In this document: piece after piece, positions 24,983-33,403 of the stretch
Layout: each line of letters opens with the position of its first letter
Numbering within the stretch: the first letter of the stretch is position 1
Origin: Streptomyces echinatus
GTDB lineage: Bacteria > Actinomycetota > Actinomycetes > Streptomycetales > Streptomycetaceae
Direction of reading: 5' to 3'
Assembly (NCBI RefSeq): GCF_014203595.1
Contig: NZ_JACHJK010000005.1
Span: 278,105 to 342,104, forward strand
Length of the DNA: 64,000 bases
The notes under the pieces: model-generated
Told to the model about the DNA's origin: nothing
The model's database searches: none
Seen by the model: the letters and a program-made list of their open reading frames with translations, nothing else
Made by a program: the position numbers and the translations under genes

Positions 24983-25738
24983 ATGGGCAGGAGCCGCAGA
25001 ACAATTCCGGAGGAGCTTCTGCTGCTGGCACTGGACCCGGCCACGGGTACCACTGCACAGCCGCAGTCGCTCGACCTCGGTCTGGCCGGAGCACAGCTAG
25101 TGGAGCTGGCGCTGGCCGGACGGATAGCCCCAGACGGGGATCGTATCGCCGTGGTGGTGCCACGGCCGACAGGAGATCCGACTCTGGACTGCGCGTTGGA
25201 GTTGCTGCGAAGGCGTGGCGCTCCCGTGCGTGCCGTCCATTGGATCGGCGGGCCCCGGCTGGGGCTCAGGCAGACGTACCTCTCGCATCTGGAGCGGTGC
25301 GGCATGGTCGCCGCCGTACCCGGCCAGATGTGCGGGGTGCTGCCGACGACGCGCTACCAGGCGACGGACACCGCCATCAGCCGGGAGATCCGCTCCCGGC
25401 TGGACTCCGCGATCCGCACCGGCGTACCGCCGGACCCGCGGACCGCGGCACTCGCCGCCCTGGCGCACGCCGTCGGGCTCGGCAAGCACCTGTATCCGGG
25501 GAACGAGGGGCGCTCGTCCCGGTCCCGGCTGCGGGATCTGATCCGGCACGACCCCATGGGCGGGCTCGTCGCCCACGCCGTCATGGACGTTCAGAACGGT
25601 GCGGCCGCCCAGCCGCGCCGCGGCCCGGCCCCGGCCGGCCGGCAGGCCGCGCCCGGCGCCCGGGCCGCGGCGGAGCCCGCACGCGGGGTTCCGATGCAAC
25701 CGCGTCACGGGTCCATGGCACGCGCCGTGGCCCACTGA
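24983..25738 (+). CDS. GPP34 (GOLPH3/Vps74-like) family protein
   Basis: 251 aa. The first ~200 residues match the bacterial GPP34 domain: an opening IPEELLLLALDPATG, LGLAGAQLVELALAGRI, a duplex of helices ending in ALELLRRRGAP, and a late ALAALAHAVGLGKHLYPG. In eukaryotes GOLPH3 binds PI4P and Golgi glycosyltransferases; bacterial members are uncharacterised but abundant in Streptomyces. The last ~50 residues are Ala/Pro/Arg-rich and probably disordered. GGGGAGG sits 5 nt before the ATG. It is divergent from the carboxypeptidase and is followed by a strong hairpin, so it is probably monocistronic. Confidence 0.85.
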   Translation: MGRSRRTIPEELLLLALDPATGTTAQPQSLDLGLAGAQLVELALAGRIAPDGDRIAVVVPRPTGDPTLDCALELLRRRGAPVRAVHWIGGPRLGLRQTYLSHLERCGMVAAVPGQMCGVLPTTRYQATDTAISREIRSRLDSAIRTGVPPDPRTAALAALAHAVGLGKHLYPGNEGRSSRSRLRDLIRHDPMGGLVAHAVMDVQNGAAAQPRRGPAPAGRQAAPGARAAAEPARGVPMQPRHGSMARAVAH

Positions 25739-25783
25739 GCCGCAACCCCGGTCACCACAGTCCCGGTTCGGGAGCCGCTGGTC

Positions 25784-25826
25784 CGAGCGGGGCGATGAGA
25801 CCTCTGTGGTCTCACCGCCCCGCTCG
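25784..25826 (+). terminator. strong hairpin after the GPP34 gene
   Basis: An imperfect 19-bp stem (one A-C mismatch) with a TCTGT loop: CGAGCGGGGCG...GAGACC against GGTCTC...CGCCCCGCTCG. No U-run follows, as is common in Streptomyces. Confidence 0.65.
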
Positions 25827-25842
25827 ACTGCGTCCGAGGCGC

Positions 25843-25905
25843 GGGAGTTCGAGGGGCCGGGAGTTCGGGGAATCAGCAGTTCGAGGGGCCAGGAGTTCGA
25901 GGAGC
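25843..25905. repeat. four tandem copies of a 15-17-nt GGAGTTCGAGGGG unit
   Basis: Copies begin at 25843, 25859, 25876 and 25891, with the core GAGTTCGAGG slightly varied. The array stands between the GPP34 terminator and the XRE gene, in the latter's upstream region, so it could be regulatory or a simple slippage repeat. Confidence 0.5.
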
Positions 25906-26015
25906 GCCGCATATCCCTCGTTTCCCAGCGGTAGAAAGCACCTTGGTGGCAGTCTGCTCAACAGCAGATACGCAAAGTGTTAAGTAACAGGCAGGCAGCC
26001 GGAGGTGCACGTCCC

Positions 26016-26872
26016 GTGGCGTCCAATGTCAATCCCACCGTCAGGCGGCGCCGGCTGGGCCAGGAGTTGCGCAGACTCCGCGAGCTCAAGGGCATGACGG
26101 CCGAAGAGGTGGCGGAGCGGCTGCTCGTGTCACAGTCGAAGATCAGCAGACTGGAGAACGGCCGGAGAAGCATCAGCCAGCGCGACGTGCGCGACCTGTG
26201 CGGGGTCTACGAGGTCGAGGACCAGCGGATCGTCGACTCGCTGATGGAGATGGCCCGCGACTCGCGCCAGCAGGGGTGGTGGCACACCTTCGGCGACATC
26301 CCGTCAGCGTGTACATCGGCCTGGAGACCGACGCCGAGTCGCTGCGGGTCTACGAACCCCAATTGGTGACCGGTCTGTTGCAGACCCGGGCCTACGCCGA
26401 GGCGCTGGTGCAGGGCGCGTTGCCGGAGACGTCGACGGCCGAGATCGACAAGCGCGTCCAGGTGCGGCTGCGCCGACAGGAACGTATCACCGCCGCCCAC
26501 AACCCGCTTCGGCTGTGGGTGGTGCTGGACGAGGCCGCGCTGCGCCGGGTCGTCGGCAGCAAGCTGGTGATGCGCGAGCAGCTGGAGCATCTGATCGAGA
26601 TGTCCCAGCTGCCGCACGTCACCGTGCAGGTGCTGCCCTTCGAGGTGGGCGCCCATCCGGGGCTCAACGGCCAGTACGCGATCCTTGAGTTCGCCGACGC
26701 GGCCGACTCCAGCGTGGTCTATCTGGAGGGCGTCACCAGCGACCTGTACCTGGAGAAGGCGCAGGACGTGCAGAAGTACGCCGTCATGTACGAGCATCTG
26801 CGGGCACAGTCCCTCAATGTGGAAGCATCCCGGCAATACATCGCGGATGTGGCCAAATCGTACGCGGATTGA
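26016..26872 (+). pseudogene. XRE/DUF5753 regulator interrupted by a 1-nt frameshift
   Basis: GTG 26016 has GGAGGTG 9 nt upstream. The first frame encodes an intact Cro/C1 HTH (GQELRRLRELKGMTAEEVAERLLVSQSKISRLENG) up to WWHTFGDIP near base 26300; that frame then runs into unrelated sequence and stops at 26369. The rest of the DUF5753 domain (VYIGLETDAESLRVYEPQLV, GLLQTRAYAEAL, VVLDEAALRRVVG, VQVLPFEVGAHPG) continues in the next frame to 26872. Relatives read IPY/DSVYIG here, so one base is missing near CCCGTCAGCG. Both halves are otherwise undecayed, which suggests a recent mutation or a sequencing error. The paired DUF397 gene follows at 27062. Confidence 0.82.
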
Positions 26873-27061
26873 GCCGATGTCACAGAGGGCGCCGGATCGT
26901 ACACCGTGGGTGCGCTCCAGTGGAAGGCTCACTTGGAATATGCCATCCGGTCGAGTGAACGACTACTCCACCGACCGCAGTTGCCCGGTAGCGTCGATCA
27001 CGCCAATCAGACGACATGGTTGGCGTGAACCGCACTACAGCAACTCGCAACAGGAGTGGAC

Positions 27062-27253
27062 ATGGCACTGATTCAGGGCGCTTCGGAGACGTGGATGAAG
27101 TCCTCCTATTCCGCGGGCAACGGCGCCTGCGTCGAGGTCAAGTCGCCCACCGCCGCCGAACTCGCCGTCCGCGACTCCAAGATCTCCGAGGGCCCGGTCC
27201 TGGCCTTCCCCGCCGACGCGTGGAACGCCTTCGTGGCCTCGGTCAAGGCGTGA
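27062..27253 (+). CDS. DUF397 domain protein
   Basis: 63 aa. ATG 27062 has GGAG 5 nt upstream; a GTG two codons earlier overlaps that element. Domain hallmarks are WMKSSYSAGNGACVEV, LAVRDSKI and a C-terminal W-x-x-F (WNAFVASV). It is the partner of the frameshifted XRE regulator upstream, but a 189-bp gap with its own potential promoter separates them, unlike the overlapping pair at 12.7 kb. A good hairpin follows. Confidence 0.92.
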   Translation: MALIQGASETWMKSSYSAGNGACVEVKSPTAAELAVRDSKISEGPVLAFPADAWNAFVASVKA

Positions 27254-27298
27254 GGGGTTCCCTCTGACCCTGGCAGGACAACTGCACAAGCACCACAG

Positions 27299-27342
27299 AA
27301 GAGCCCTCTCGACCGGTCGCCGTCCTTGCCGAGAGGGCTCTT
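27299..27342. terminator. bidirectional intrinsic terminator
   Basis: AAGAGCCCTCTCG pairs with CGAGAGGGCTCTT over 13 bp around an 18-nt loop, with TTT following on the plus strand. It separates the convergent DUF397 and glutathione peroxidase genes. Confidence 0.8.
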
Positions 27343-27364
27343 TGCCGTAGGTGGCCCGCCGTGC

Positions 27365-27871
27365 TCAGCCGAGCTGGCCCTCGATCGCGGCGACGACCTC
27401 GGCCGACTCCGGCTCGGTCTGCGGCGAGAACCGCGCCGCGACCCGGCCGTCCCGGCCGATCAGGAACTTCTCGAAGTTCCACCGGATGTCCCCGGTGTGG
27501 CCCTCGGCGTCGGCGAAACCGACGAGCCGCTCGTACAGCGGATGCCGGCCCTCGCCGTTCACCTCGACCTTCTCGGTGAGCGGGAAGGACACGCCGTACG
27601 TCGCCGAGCAGAACTCGGCGATCTCCTCGGCGCTGCCGGGCTCCTGCCCGAGGAACTGGTTGCAGGGCACGCCCAGCACGGTGAAGCCCTGCTCGGCGTA
27701 CCGCTCCTGGAGCTTCTCCAGGCCCGAGTACTGCGGGGTCAGACCGCACTTGGAGGCCACGTTCACGATGAGCACGGCCTTGCCCGAGAACTGCGGCAGG
27801 TTCGCGGGACCGCCCTGGAGGGCCCCGATCTCGATGTCCAGCGGAGAGCCGTTGTGGTCAGTAGTCGTCAT
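27365..27871 (-). CDS. glutathione peroxidase family protein (Cys-type, thiol peroxidase)
   Basis: 168 aa, thioredoxin fold. The peroxidatic Cys42 sits in NVASKCGLTPQY, the resolving-Cys region in GVPCNQFLGQEPG, and the WNFEKFLI motif supplies the conserved catalytic Trp. There is no selenocysteine codon. Actinobacteria lack glutathione, so reduction by thioredoxin or mycothiol-linked partners is expected from family knowledge. Its start overlaps the stop of the upstream ArsR-like gene by 14 nt, suggesting co-transcription. Confidence 0.93.
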   Translation of the reverse strand: MTTTDHNGSPLDIEIGALQGGPANLPQFSGKAVLIVNVASKCGLTPQYSGLEKLQERYAEQGFTVLGVPCNQFLGQEPGSAEEIAEFCSATYGVSFPLTEKVEVNGEGRHPLYERLVGFADAEGHTGDIRWNFEKFLIGRDGRVAARFSPQTEPESAEVVAAIEGQLG

Positions 27872-28868
27872 GCCCGGATGCTAGCCCCGCCGGGTGCCGG
27901 CCCCCTTGCCCGGCCTCCACCAGGACGTCACCGGCCGCCGTCCGCGTGTACAGCACGGAACGCCCGGCCCGCCGGCGCTCCACCAGCCCCGCCTCCCGCA
28001 GCACCTTCAGATGGCGCCCCACCGAGCCGAGGCCCTGACCGGTCACGGCGGTCACATGGCTGGTGCTCAGGGGCGAGTCGAGCAGGACCAGCACCGCGGC
28101 CCGGGCGGCCCCGAGCAGCGCGCCGAGACTCGCCGGGACGGTCCGGCCGGCGTCGTCGGCGAGGACACCGGCGCACGGATAGACCACCGCGTACCGCTCG
28201 CCGTCCTCCCAGGCCACCCAGCCGTGCCGTTGCGGGGTCACCGGCACGAAGAGCATCTCGGCCCCCGAGATCTCGCGCGGCGGATACTCGTGCAGATTGA
28301 TCTGGAGCCGGTTCTCGCCGAGCCACCGGGTGCGGCCCGGTCGCAGCGAGTCCAGCGCGCTCACCCAGCCGCCCCGGCTCACCTGCGCGGTCCGTCCCAC
28401 CACGTCCGCCTCCAGCACCCGCCGGCGCCGCCCCCAGTACGGCCGTACGGTCTCCTCCCACACCCGCTCCAGCAGTACGGCCGCCCGCTCGGGCAGATCG
28501 TCCCGGTCCAGCCCGGCGGGGAGCGGGCCGGCGAGGGAGGTGCGCAGATGGGCGCGGGCCGCGGCGGGCGCCACCGAGCGGACCCGGGCGACCTCCCGCG
28601 CGAACGCCTCCCCCTCGCGCGGAGCCGGGGTCAGGAAGTCGGCGATCCACTCCCGGCCGAGCCCGGCCCGTACCAGCTGTGCCGTCACCGGCTCGGCCGC
28701 CAGCCACGCCCGGTAGGCGGGCAGATGGGCCCGCAGCCACTTCTGCTCTCCGGGATGGGCGCCCTCGCCCGCGTGCAGCAGCTTCAGACAGGCGAAGGTC
28801 TCGGCGAGCGGTGAGATGACGAACCGGCTGCGCGCGAGCGTGTCCGCGTTGAGCTGCCACCACCCCAC
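27858..28868 (-). CDS. ArsR-like winged-helix regulator with DUF5937-type N-terminal domain
   Basis: 336 aa from GTG 28868, which has GGGAGGA 4 nt upstream; the frame stays open to an ATG at 28955, but that would overlap the promoter and palindrome. The N-terminal ~245 residues are an uncharacterised ligand-domain-like region beginning WWQLNADTLARSRFVISPLAETFACL. The C-terminal ~80 residues are an ArsR HTH: PLSTSHVTAVTGQGLGSVGRHLKVLREAGLVERRRAGRSVLY. No arsenic-type Cys cluster is present. It is divergent from an MFS gene across a perfect 18-bp palindrome and is the probable regulator of that exporter. Confidence 0.85.
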   Translation of the reverse strand: MGWWQLNADTLARSRFVISPLAETFACLKLLHAGEGAHPGEQKWLRAHLPAYRAWLAAEPVTAQLVRAGLGREWIADFLTPAPREGEAFAREVARVRSVAPAAARAHLRTSLAGPLPAGLDRDDLPERAAVLLERVWEETVRPYWGRRRRVLEADVVGRTAQVSRGGWVSALDSLRPGRTRWLGENRLQINLHEYPPREISGAEMLFVPVTPQRHGWVAWEDGERYAVVYPCAGVLADDAGRTVPASLGALLGAARAAVLVLLDSPLSTSHVTAVTGQGLGSVGRHLKVLREAGLVERRRAGRSVLYTRTAAGDVLVEAGQGGRHPAGLASGHDDY

Positions 28869-28896
28869 CGGATCCTCCCCCCGGAGCCGCACGAGC

Positions 28897-28914
28897 TTTC
28901 GCGGTACCGCGAAA
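28897..28914. promoter_or_regulatory. perfect 18-bp operator palindrome, ArsR-like/MFS intergenic region
   Basis: TTTCGCGGTACCGCGAAA is fully symmetric and lies in the 85-bp gap between the divergent starts 28868 and 28954, next to an AT-rich AACAATAA box that could hold -10 elements. Confidence 0.75.
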
Positions 28915-28953
28915 CAATAACGAGCCGGCTCCGGGACGCCGAGACTCCCCGGC

Positions 28954-30156
28954 ATGCCCAGCTACCGCGCTCTCCTGCGCACCCCGGAGTTCACCCCGCT
29001 CTTCCTCGGCTCGGCCGCGCAGACGGCCGCGCAGACCGTCGGCGGCCTCGCCCTCGGCACGCTCGTGTTCCGGGCGACCGGCTCCCCGCTGCTGTCGGCG
29101 GTGAGCATGTTCGGCCCCTCGCTCGCCCAGGTGCTGGGCGCGACCTTCCTGCTCTCCGGTGCCGACCGGCTCCCGCCGCGCACCGCCCTGTCGGCGATCG
29201 CGCTGGCCTTCGCGGCCGGCACGGCGGTGCAGGCGCTGCCCGGCCTGCCGGTCGGCGCGGTCTTCGCCGTCGTCCTCGCGCTGGGCCTGGTCGCCTCCCT
29301 CGGCGGCGGGGTCCGCTGGGGGCTGCTGAACGAGATCCTCGCCACGGAGGGCTACCTGACGGGGCGCTCACTGTTCAGCATGGTGAACGGCCTGATGCAG
29401 ATCACCGGGTTCGCCACCGGCGGCGCCCTGCTGACCGTCCTCTCCCCGCGGACCTGTCTGCTGCTCGCGGCGGCCCTGTACCTGACCGCCGCGCTGGTCC
29501 TGCGCCTGGGCCTGTCCGCGCGCCCGCCCCGGGCCACGGGCCGCCCCTCCGCCTCGGCCACCCGGCGCACCAACGCCGTGCTGTGGTCGTCCAGGCCGCG
29601 CCGTCTCACCTATCTGGGCCTGTGGCTGCCCAACGGCATGGTCGTCGGCTGCGAGTCCCTCTACGTGTCGTACGCCCCCCACGCGGCCGGCACCCTGTTC
29701 GCCTGCGGGGCGCTCGGCATGTTCGCCGGGGACGTGACGGTCGGCCGCCTGCTGCCCGCCGCCGTGCGCGCGCGGCTGGCCACCCCGCTGCTGCTCCTGC
29801 TGGCGGCGCCGTACCTGGTGTTCGGCGCGCACCCGTCGGTGCCCGTCGCCGCGGTCTGTGTGACGGTGGCCTCCGTCGGGTTCGGCGCGAGCCTCGTCCA
29901 GCAGGAGCGGCTGATGGAGCTGACCCCCGGCGAACTCGCGGGCCACGCCCTGGGGCTGCACTCGGCCGGCATGCTGACCATGCAGGGGACCAGCGCGGCG
30001 CTGGCCGGGGCGGTGGCCCAACTCACCTCGCCCGCGGCGGCGATGACCGCGATGGCGGCGGTCTCGGTGTGCGTGACCCTGGCGCTGGCTACCGCTGCTC
30101 GACGGTCTCCGGTCCGTCCTGCTCCCGAGCCTGCGCCGGAACGGACTCCGTCCTGA
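28954..30156 (+). CDS. MFS transporter
   Basis: 400 aa with about 12 hydrophobic helices and only short loops. N-terminal RTPEFTPLFLGSAAQTAAQTVGGLALGTLVF is a typical first-helix region of MFS exporters of the enterobactin-exporter/DHA3 type. A Gly-rich helix 5 (SLGGGVRWGLLNEIL) is also visible. The substrate is unknown; control by the divergent ArsR-like regulator is inferred from the shared palindrome. The 3' end overlaps the convergent slipin gene by 68 nt. Confidence 0.87.
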   Translation: MPSYRALLRTPEFTPLFLGSAAQTAAQTVGGLALGTLVFRATGSPLLSAVSMFGPSLAQVLGATFLLSGADRLPPRTALSAIALAFAAGTAVQALPGLPVGAVFAVVLALGLVASLGGGVRWGLLNEILATEGYLTGRSLFSMVNGLMQITGFATGGALLTVLSPRTCLLLAAALYLTAALVLRLGLSARPPRATGRPSASATRRTNAVLWSSRPRRLTYLGLWLPNGMVVGCESLYVSYAPHAAGTLFACGALGMFAGDVTVGRLLPAAVRARLATPLLLLLAAPYLVFGAHPSVPVAAVCVTVASVGFGASLVQQERLMELTPGELAGHALGLHSAGMLTMQGTSAALAGAVAQLTSPAAAMTAMAAVSVCVTLALATAARRSPVRPAPEPAPERTPS

Positions 30157-30925
30157 TCTCCGAGTCGATCTTCTGCGCGGCCCGGTCGAAGTACCGCAGC
30201 AGTTCCACCGGGAACGGCATCACCAGCGTGGAGTTCTTCTCGGCGGCCACCTCGACGACGGTCTGCAGCAGCCGCAGCTGCATGGCCTCCGGCGTGTCCG
30301 ACATGATCCGCGAGGCGTTGGCGAGCTGCTGGGCGGCCTGGAACTCACCGTCCGCGGTGATGACCCGGGCCCGCCGCTCCCGTTCGGCCTCGGCCTGCCG
30401 CGACATGGACCGCTTCAGCGACTCGGGCAGCTGTACGTCCTTGATCTCGACCCGGTCGATGTGGATGCCCCAGCCCGCGGCCGGACTGTCGATCATCAGG
30501 GCCAGTCCCTCGTGCAGCCGCTCCCGGTCGCTCAGCAGGTCGTCCAGGTCGCTCTTGCCGATGATGGAGCGCAGGGAGGACTGGGCGACCTGCCCGACGG
30601 CGAAGACGTAGTCCTGCACCTCGATGGCCGCGCGCACCGGATCGGTGACCCGGAAGTAGACGACGGCGTCGACCTTCACCGACACGTTGTCCCGGGTGAT
30701 GCCCTCCTGGGTGGGCACCGGCATGGTCGCGACCTGCACGTTCACCTTGCGCATCCGGTCGGCGAACGGGATGAGGAAGGTGATGCCCGGCTGCCGGTGG
30801 CTGGGCAGCGCCTTGCCCCACCGGAACACGACCCCGCGTTCCACCTGGTTGACGACCCGCATCCCGCTCTTCAGCACGAGCAGCAGAAACACGACGACGA
30901 CCACTGCCACGACAGTGCCTTCCAT
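30089..30925 (-). CDS. slipin / SPFH (band 7) membrane protein
   Basis: 278 aa. One N-terminal membrane helix (VVAVVVVVFLLLVLKSG, residues ~4-22) is followed by the stomatin-type SPFH domain: VNQVERGVVFRWGKALP, GITFLIPF, then VSVKVDAVVYFRVTDP and QSSLRSIIGKSDLDDLLSDRE. An amphipathic helix rich in Arg/Glu/Ala (RQAEAERERRARVITADGE) precedes the C-terminal MPFPVELLRYF segment typical of slipins. Such proteins form membrane scaffolds in detergent-resistant regions; partner NfeD-type genes are not adjacent. The C-terminal coding end overlaps the convergent MFS gene. Confidence 0.93.
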   Translation of the reverse strand: MEGTVVAVVVVVFLLLVLKSGMRVVNQVERGVVFRWGKALPSHRQPGITFLIPFADRMRKVNVQVATMPVPTQEGITRDNVSVKVDAVVYFRVTDPVRAAIEVQDYVFAVGQVAQSSLRSIIGKSDLDDLLSDRERLHEGLALMIDSPAAGWGIHIDRVEIKDVQLPESLKRSMSRQAEAERERRARVITADGEFQAAQQLANASRIMSDTPEAMQLRLLQTVVEVAAEKNSTLVMPFPVELLRYFDRAAQKIDSEIRTESVPAQAREQDGPETVEQR

Positions 30926-31143
30926 GGCACTCCCCTCTCCGACGTGAACCGGACACCGGGGAGGACACCGGGAGGAGGGTCATCGGATCCGTCCGGCGTA
31001 TCAGGGAACCGTAAAGAAACGGCACCCGGCGCGCCCGGCACCGACGTTGGTCGATCGCTGTCCGATCGCCGTCGTGATCGCCGTCGTGAGGCGCGAAGAC
31101 CTGTCCGGGGACAAGCCTGCGTGCGGCCACCGTCGTCGCGACG

Positions 31144-31494
31144 CTACTCGTCCTCGTCGCAGGTGTCGTCGACGGCCTCGTAGGCCTTCTGATACGCCGC
31201 TTCATAGGCGGTCTCGTACGCCTGGTAGTCCTTCGCCTTCTTGTAGAAGCTCTTCTTCGCCTCGGGCTTGTCGCTCTTTCCCCAGTTGCAGCGCTTGCCG
31301 TCCTTGGTTCCGGCCTTCTGCCCGTCCAACGTGCCCTGGTGACCAGGGCTCTTGGCGTCGGGGGCGTGCGGAGCGGACGCCACCGGGGCTCGGGTGGTGT
31401 CGGCCGCCGCCTGCGTCGTCAGCACCGGCGAGAACGTCAGTGCCGCTGCGGCGAGGGGGCCGGCCACGACCGGGATGATTCGCTTCGCGCGCAT
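31144..31494 (-). CDS. small secreted protein with Tyr/Ala repeats
   Basis: 116 aa from ATG 31494 (GGAGAGG 6 nt upstream); an in-frame ATG at 31545 is less likely because a signal peptide starts here. The signal peptide (basic RAKR, hydrophobic core, TTQAAA cleavage region near residue 31) is clear. The mature chain is hydrophilic, with two Cys (RCNWGK and DTCDEDE) that could form a disulfide, and a 4-residue-period repeat AYETAYEAAYQKAYEAV near the end. I recognise no family. The acidic C-terminus and secretion suggest an extracellular or wall-associated role. Confidence 0.7.
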   Translation of the reverse strand: MRAKRIIPVVAGPLAAAALTFSPVLTTQAAADTTRAPVASAPHAPDAKSPGHQGTLDGQKAGTKDGKRCNWGKSDKPEAKKSFYKKAKDYQAYETAYEAAYQKAYEAVDDTCDEDE

Positions 31495-32019
31495 GGCTGT
31501 CCTCTCCTTCGAGACGGAGGGATGCGTGGGGCACGTGTGGCGCATGTGATTCGACCGTAGCCAGCGGTGCGCGATGTGTCCACTTATGGCCCTCTGTGTG
31601 TAATTGACCCCTCAACTGCGGATGCGGCAATCACCGGAAGCCTCATGCCCATGGGTTTCGCCCGGGTGGAATCGAGTGTCGAACCGGTGTCCCGTGGTCA
31701 CCCTTGTTACCGTCCACATCGCCTGAATCGGCCATCGGGCGCTGTCGTCGTCCCGGGCGTCGCGGCCGGGGGGCCTGGCCGCGACGGCCGCGAGCGCGGG
31801 GCCCGCGCACGGGAACTGCCCGCGGGCGTGCCGGCCGCCGTCGAGGCCGGCGGCCGGCCGGGCACGGGGCGGGCGCAGGGAGGCGGCGAGCGGCGGGACC
31901 GTATCCTGCGGCAGGGGAGGCAGGCGCCGCTGACGCGTCGCGGCCGTCCGTCGACGCAGCCGGGCGCCCCCTCCACTTCCGGGTGGCAGACGCCCGACGA
32001 ACGACCAGGAGGCTGACCG
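31495..32019. other. intergenic region, 525 bp
   Basis: It holds the promoter and ribosome site of the divergent small secreted gene (near 31500) and of lysE (AGGAGG at 32007-32012). An open frame at 31567-32016 is Arg/Gly-rich with no family resemblance, and I regard it as noncoding. Confidence 0.5.
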
Positions 32020-32664
32020 TTGATCACTCTGACCGCGATGGGAGGAGTGGCCCTGGTCGAACTGGGCATGGCCCTGACTCCGGGACCGAACATGATCCAC
32101 CTCGCCTCCCGCGCGATCACCCAGGGCCGCAGGGCGGGCCTGGTCAGCCTCACCGGAACCGCCGTGGGATTCGTGTGCTACCTGCTGGCCGCGGCCGCGG
32201 GCCTGTCCGCGTTGTTCGCCGCCGTGCCGGTGGCGTTCACGGTGGTCAAGCTCGCCGGAGCCGCCTACCTGGCCTACCTCGCCTGGGGCATGCTCAAGCC
32301 CGGCGGCCGCTCGCCCTTCGCCCCGGCCCGTGACCTGCCTCCGGTCTCCGACGCCCGCCTGTTCTCGATGGGGCTGCTGACCAACCTGCTCAACCCCAAG
32401 ATCGCCCTGATGTATGCCGCCCTGCTGCCCCAGTTCCTGGACCCGCAGGCGGGCCCGGCCTGGGGGCAGCTGCTCCAGCTCGGTGGGGTGCAGATCGTCG
32501 TGGGGCTCTGCGTGAACGCTCTGATCATGCTGGGCGCGGCACGGGTCTCGGGATTCCTGGCCACCCGGCCCCGCGCCATGACCGCCCAGCGGTTCACGGC
32601 AGGCGGCCTGCTCGGCGTCTTCGCCCTGCGCACCGCCCTCTCCCGCACACCCGTCTCCGCCTGA
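32020..32664 (+). CDS. LysE family transporter (RhtB-type amino-acid exporter)
   Basis: 214 aa. The TTG start is supported by AGGAGG 7 nt upstream and by the first residues, which already belong to helix 1. About six transmembrane helices are visible. Family signatures include the early LTPGPNMIHLASRAITQGRRAGLVSL segment (the TPGPxxxxV/L motif), AAYLAYLAWGMLK near residues 75-90, and FSMGLLTNLLNPKIALMYAALLPQF, the conserved NPKxxLFxxxxLPQF box. The family exports amino acids or other small polar compounds; the substrate is not defined. It is the last intact gene before the decayed region. Confidence 0.9.
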   Translation: MITLTAMGGVALVELGMALTPGPNMIHLASRAITQGRRAGLVSLTGTAVGFVCYLLAAAAGLSALFAAVPVAFTVVKLAGAAYLAYLAWGMLKPGGRSPFAPARDLPPVSDARLFSMGLLTNLLNPKIALMYAALLPQFLDPQAGPAWGQLLQLGGVQIVVGLCVNALIMLGAARVSGFLATRPRAMTAQRFTAGGLLGVFALRTALSRTPVSA

Positions 32665-32715
32665 TCCCGCGCCCGGGACACCGCGTTCGGGACACCGTTC
32701 CCGCCCGACCGCGAC

Positions 32716-33058
32716 ATGCGTACTCCAACGCTCCCGAGGCAGACGCCGTTCACCATCGATGGAGGGACCTGGGCAAGAATTCTTGCCAACGGCGTGACCC
32801 GTACGACCACCACCGCGCCCGACGCGGCGGGCCGTCCTACCGGCACGACCGTCACCGGCGGCACCGGAACAGGCACTTGGGCCACCACCATCACCTACGA
32901 CGGGGCCACCGGCCAGGTCGCCGGCACCACCGCCAACGGCAAGACGGTCCACCTCGACGTACGACGCCCTGGGCCGGACACTCACCTACAGCGACGGGTC
33001 GGGCAGCACCAGCTCCTTCACCTACGACATCCTCGACCGCCCGGTGACGGCTCTGTGA
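32716..33058 (+). pseudogene. RHS/YD-repeat protein remnant
   Basis: A short fragment with the composition of RHS-repeat proteins. One frame gives GTWATTITYDGATGQVAGTT; after a +1 shift near base 32959 the adjacent frame continues YDALGRTLTYSDGSGSTS and FTYDILDRP before a stop at 33058. YDxxGR and YDxxDR cores are diagnostic of YD repeats. Full RHS proteins exceed 1000 residues, so this is debris of a polymorphic toxin-type gene. No toxin tip or intact flanking repeats are present. Confidence 0.75.
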
Positions 33059-33083
33059 CTCCTGGACCGCGCAAACCTTCTCC

Positions 33084-33395
33084 ATGGCGAGATCGGCCTT
33101 CGAGACGGTCACCAGGTCGGCGGAGCAGGACACCGGGAAAGCGGTCACCGGCGAAGACTTCTGCTACACCGACTACGTGCGCGACCCGGACCTGGGACCG
33201 GTCGGCGTGGTCCACATCAAGTCGGCGGAGGTCTCCACACCCGATTCGGCGGAGGTGCTGGGTGCTGTGGCAGAAGGGGTGCAGGAATTCGTCATGAGCC
33301 ACCATCGCGTGACCTGGCCCGTCTACATGTGGGTTACTTCCATGAGGCCGCGGTCTGGAAATGCGCGGGCGGGACCACGGATCGTCACGTGGTGA
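33084..33395 (+). pseudogene. unidentified gene fragment
   Basis: An open frame of 103 codons whose first ~70 codons have high third-position GC, as in real genes here (residues such as TGEDFCYTDYVRDPDLG and SAEVLGAVAEGVQEFV). After that the codon bias collapses. No start-site signal precedes it, and the frame is open only just upstream. It is probably a piece of a former gene, perhaps from the same locus as the RHS remnant; I recognise no family. Confidence 0.3.
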
Positions 33396-33403
33396 GAGCG
33401 GGG

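Noticed and set aside
26280..26320. Programmed ribosomal frameshift in the XRE gene
   Set aside because: No slippery heptamer or downstream structure is visible, and relatives read through in one frame, so mutation or sequencing error is simpler.
31567..32016. 149-codon frame before lysE
   Set aside because: Arg/Gly/Pro-rich composition typical of a noncoding frame in GC-rich DNA; it ends at the lysE ribosome site.
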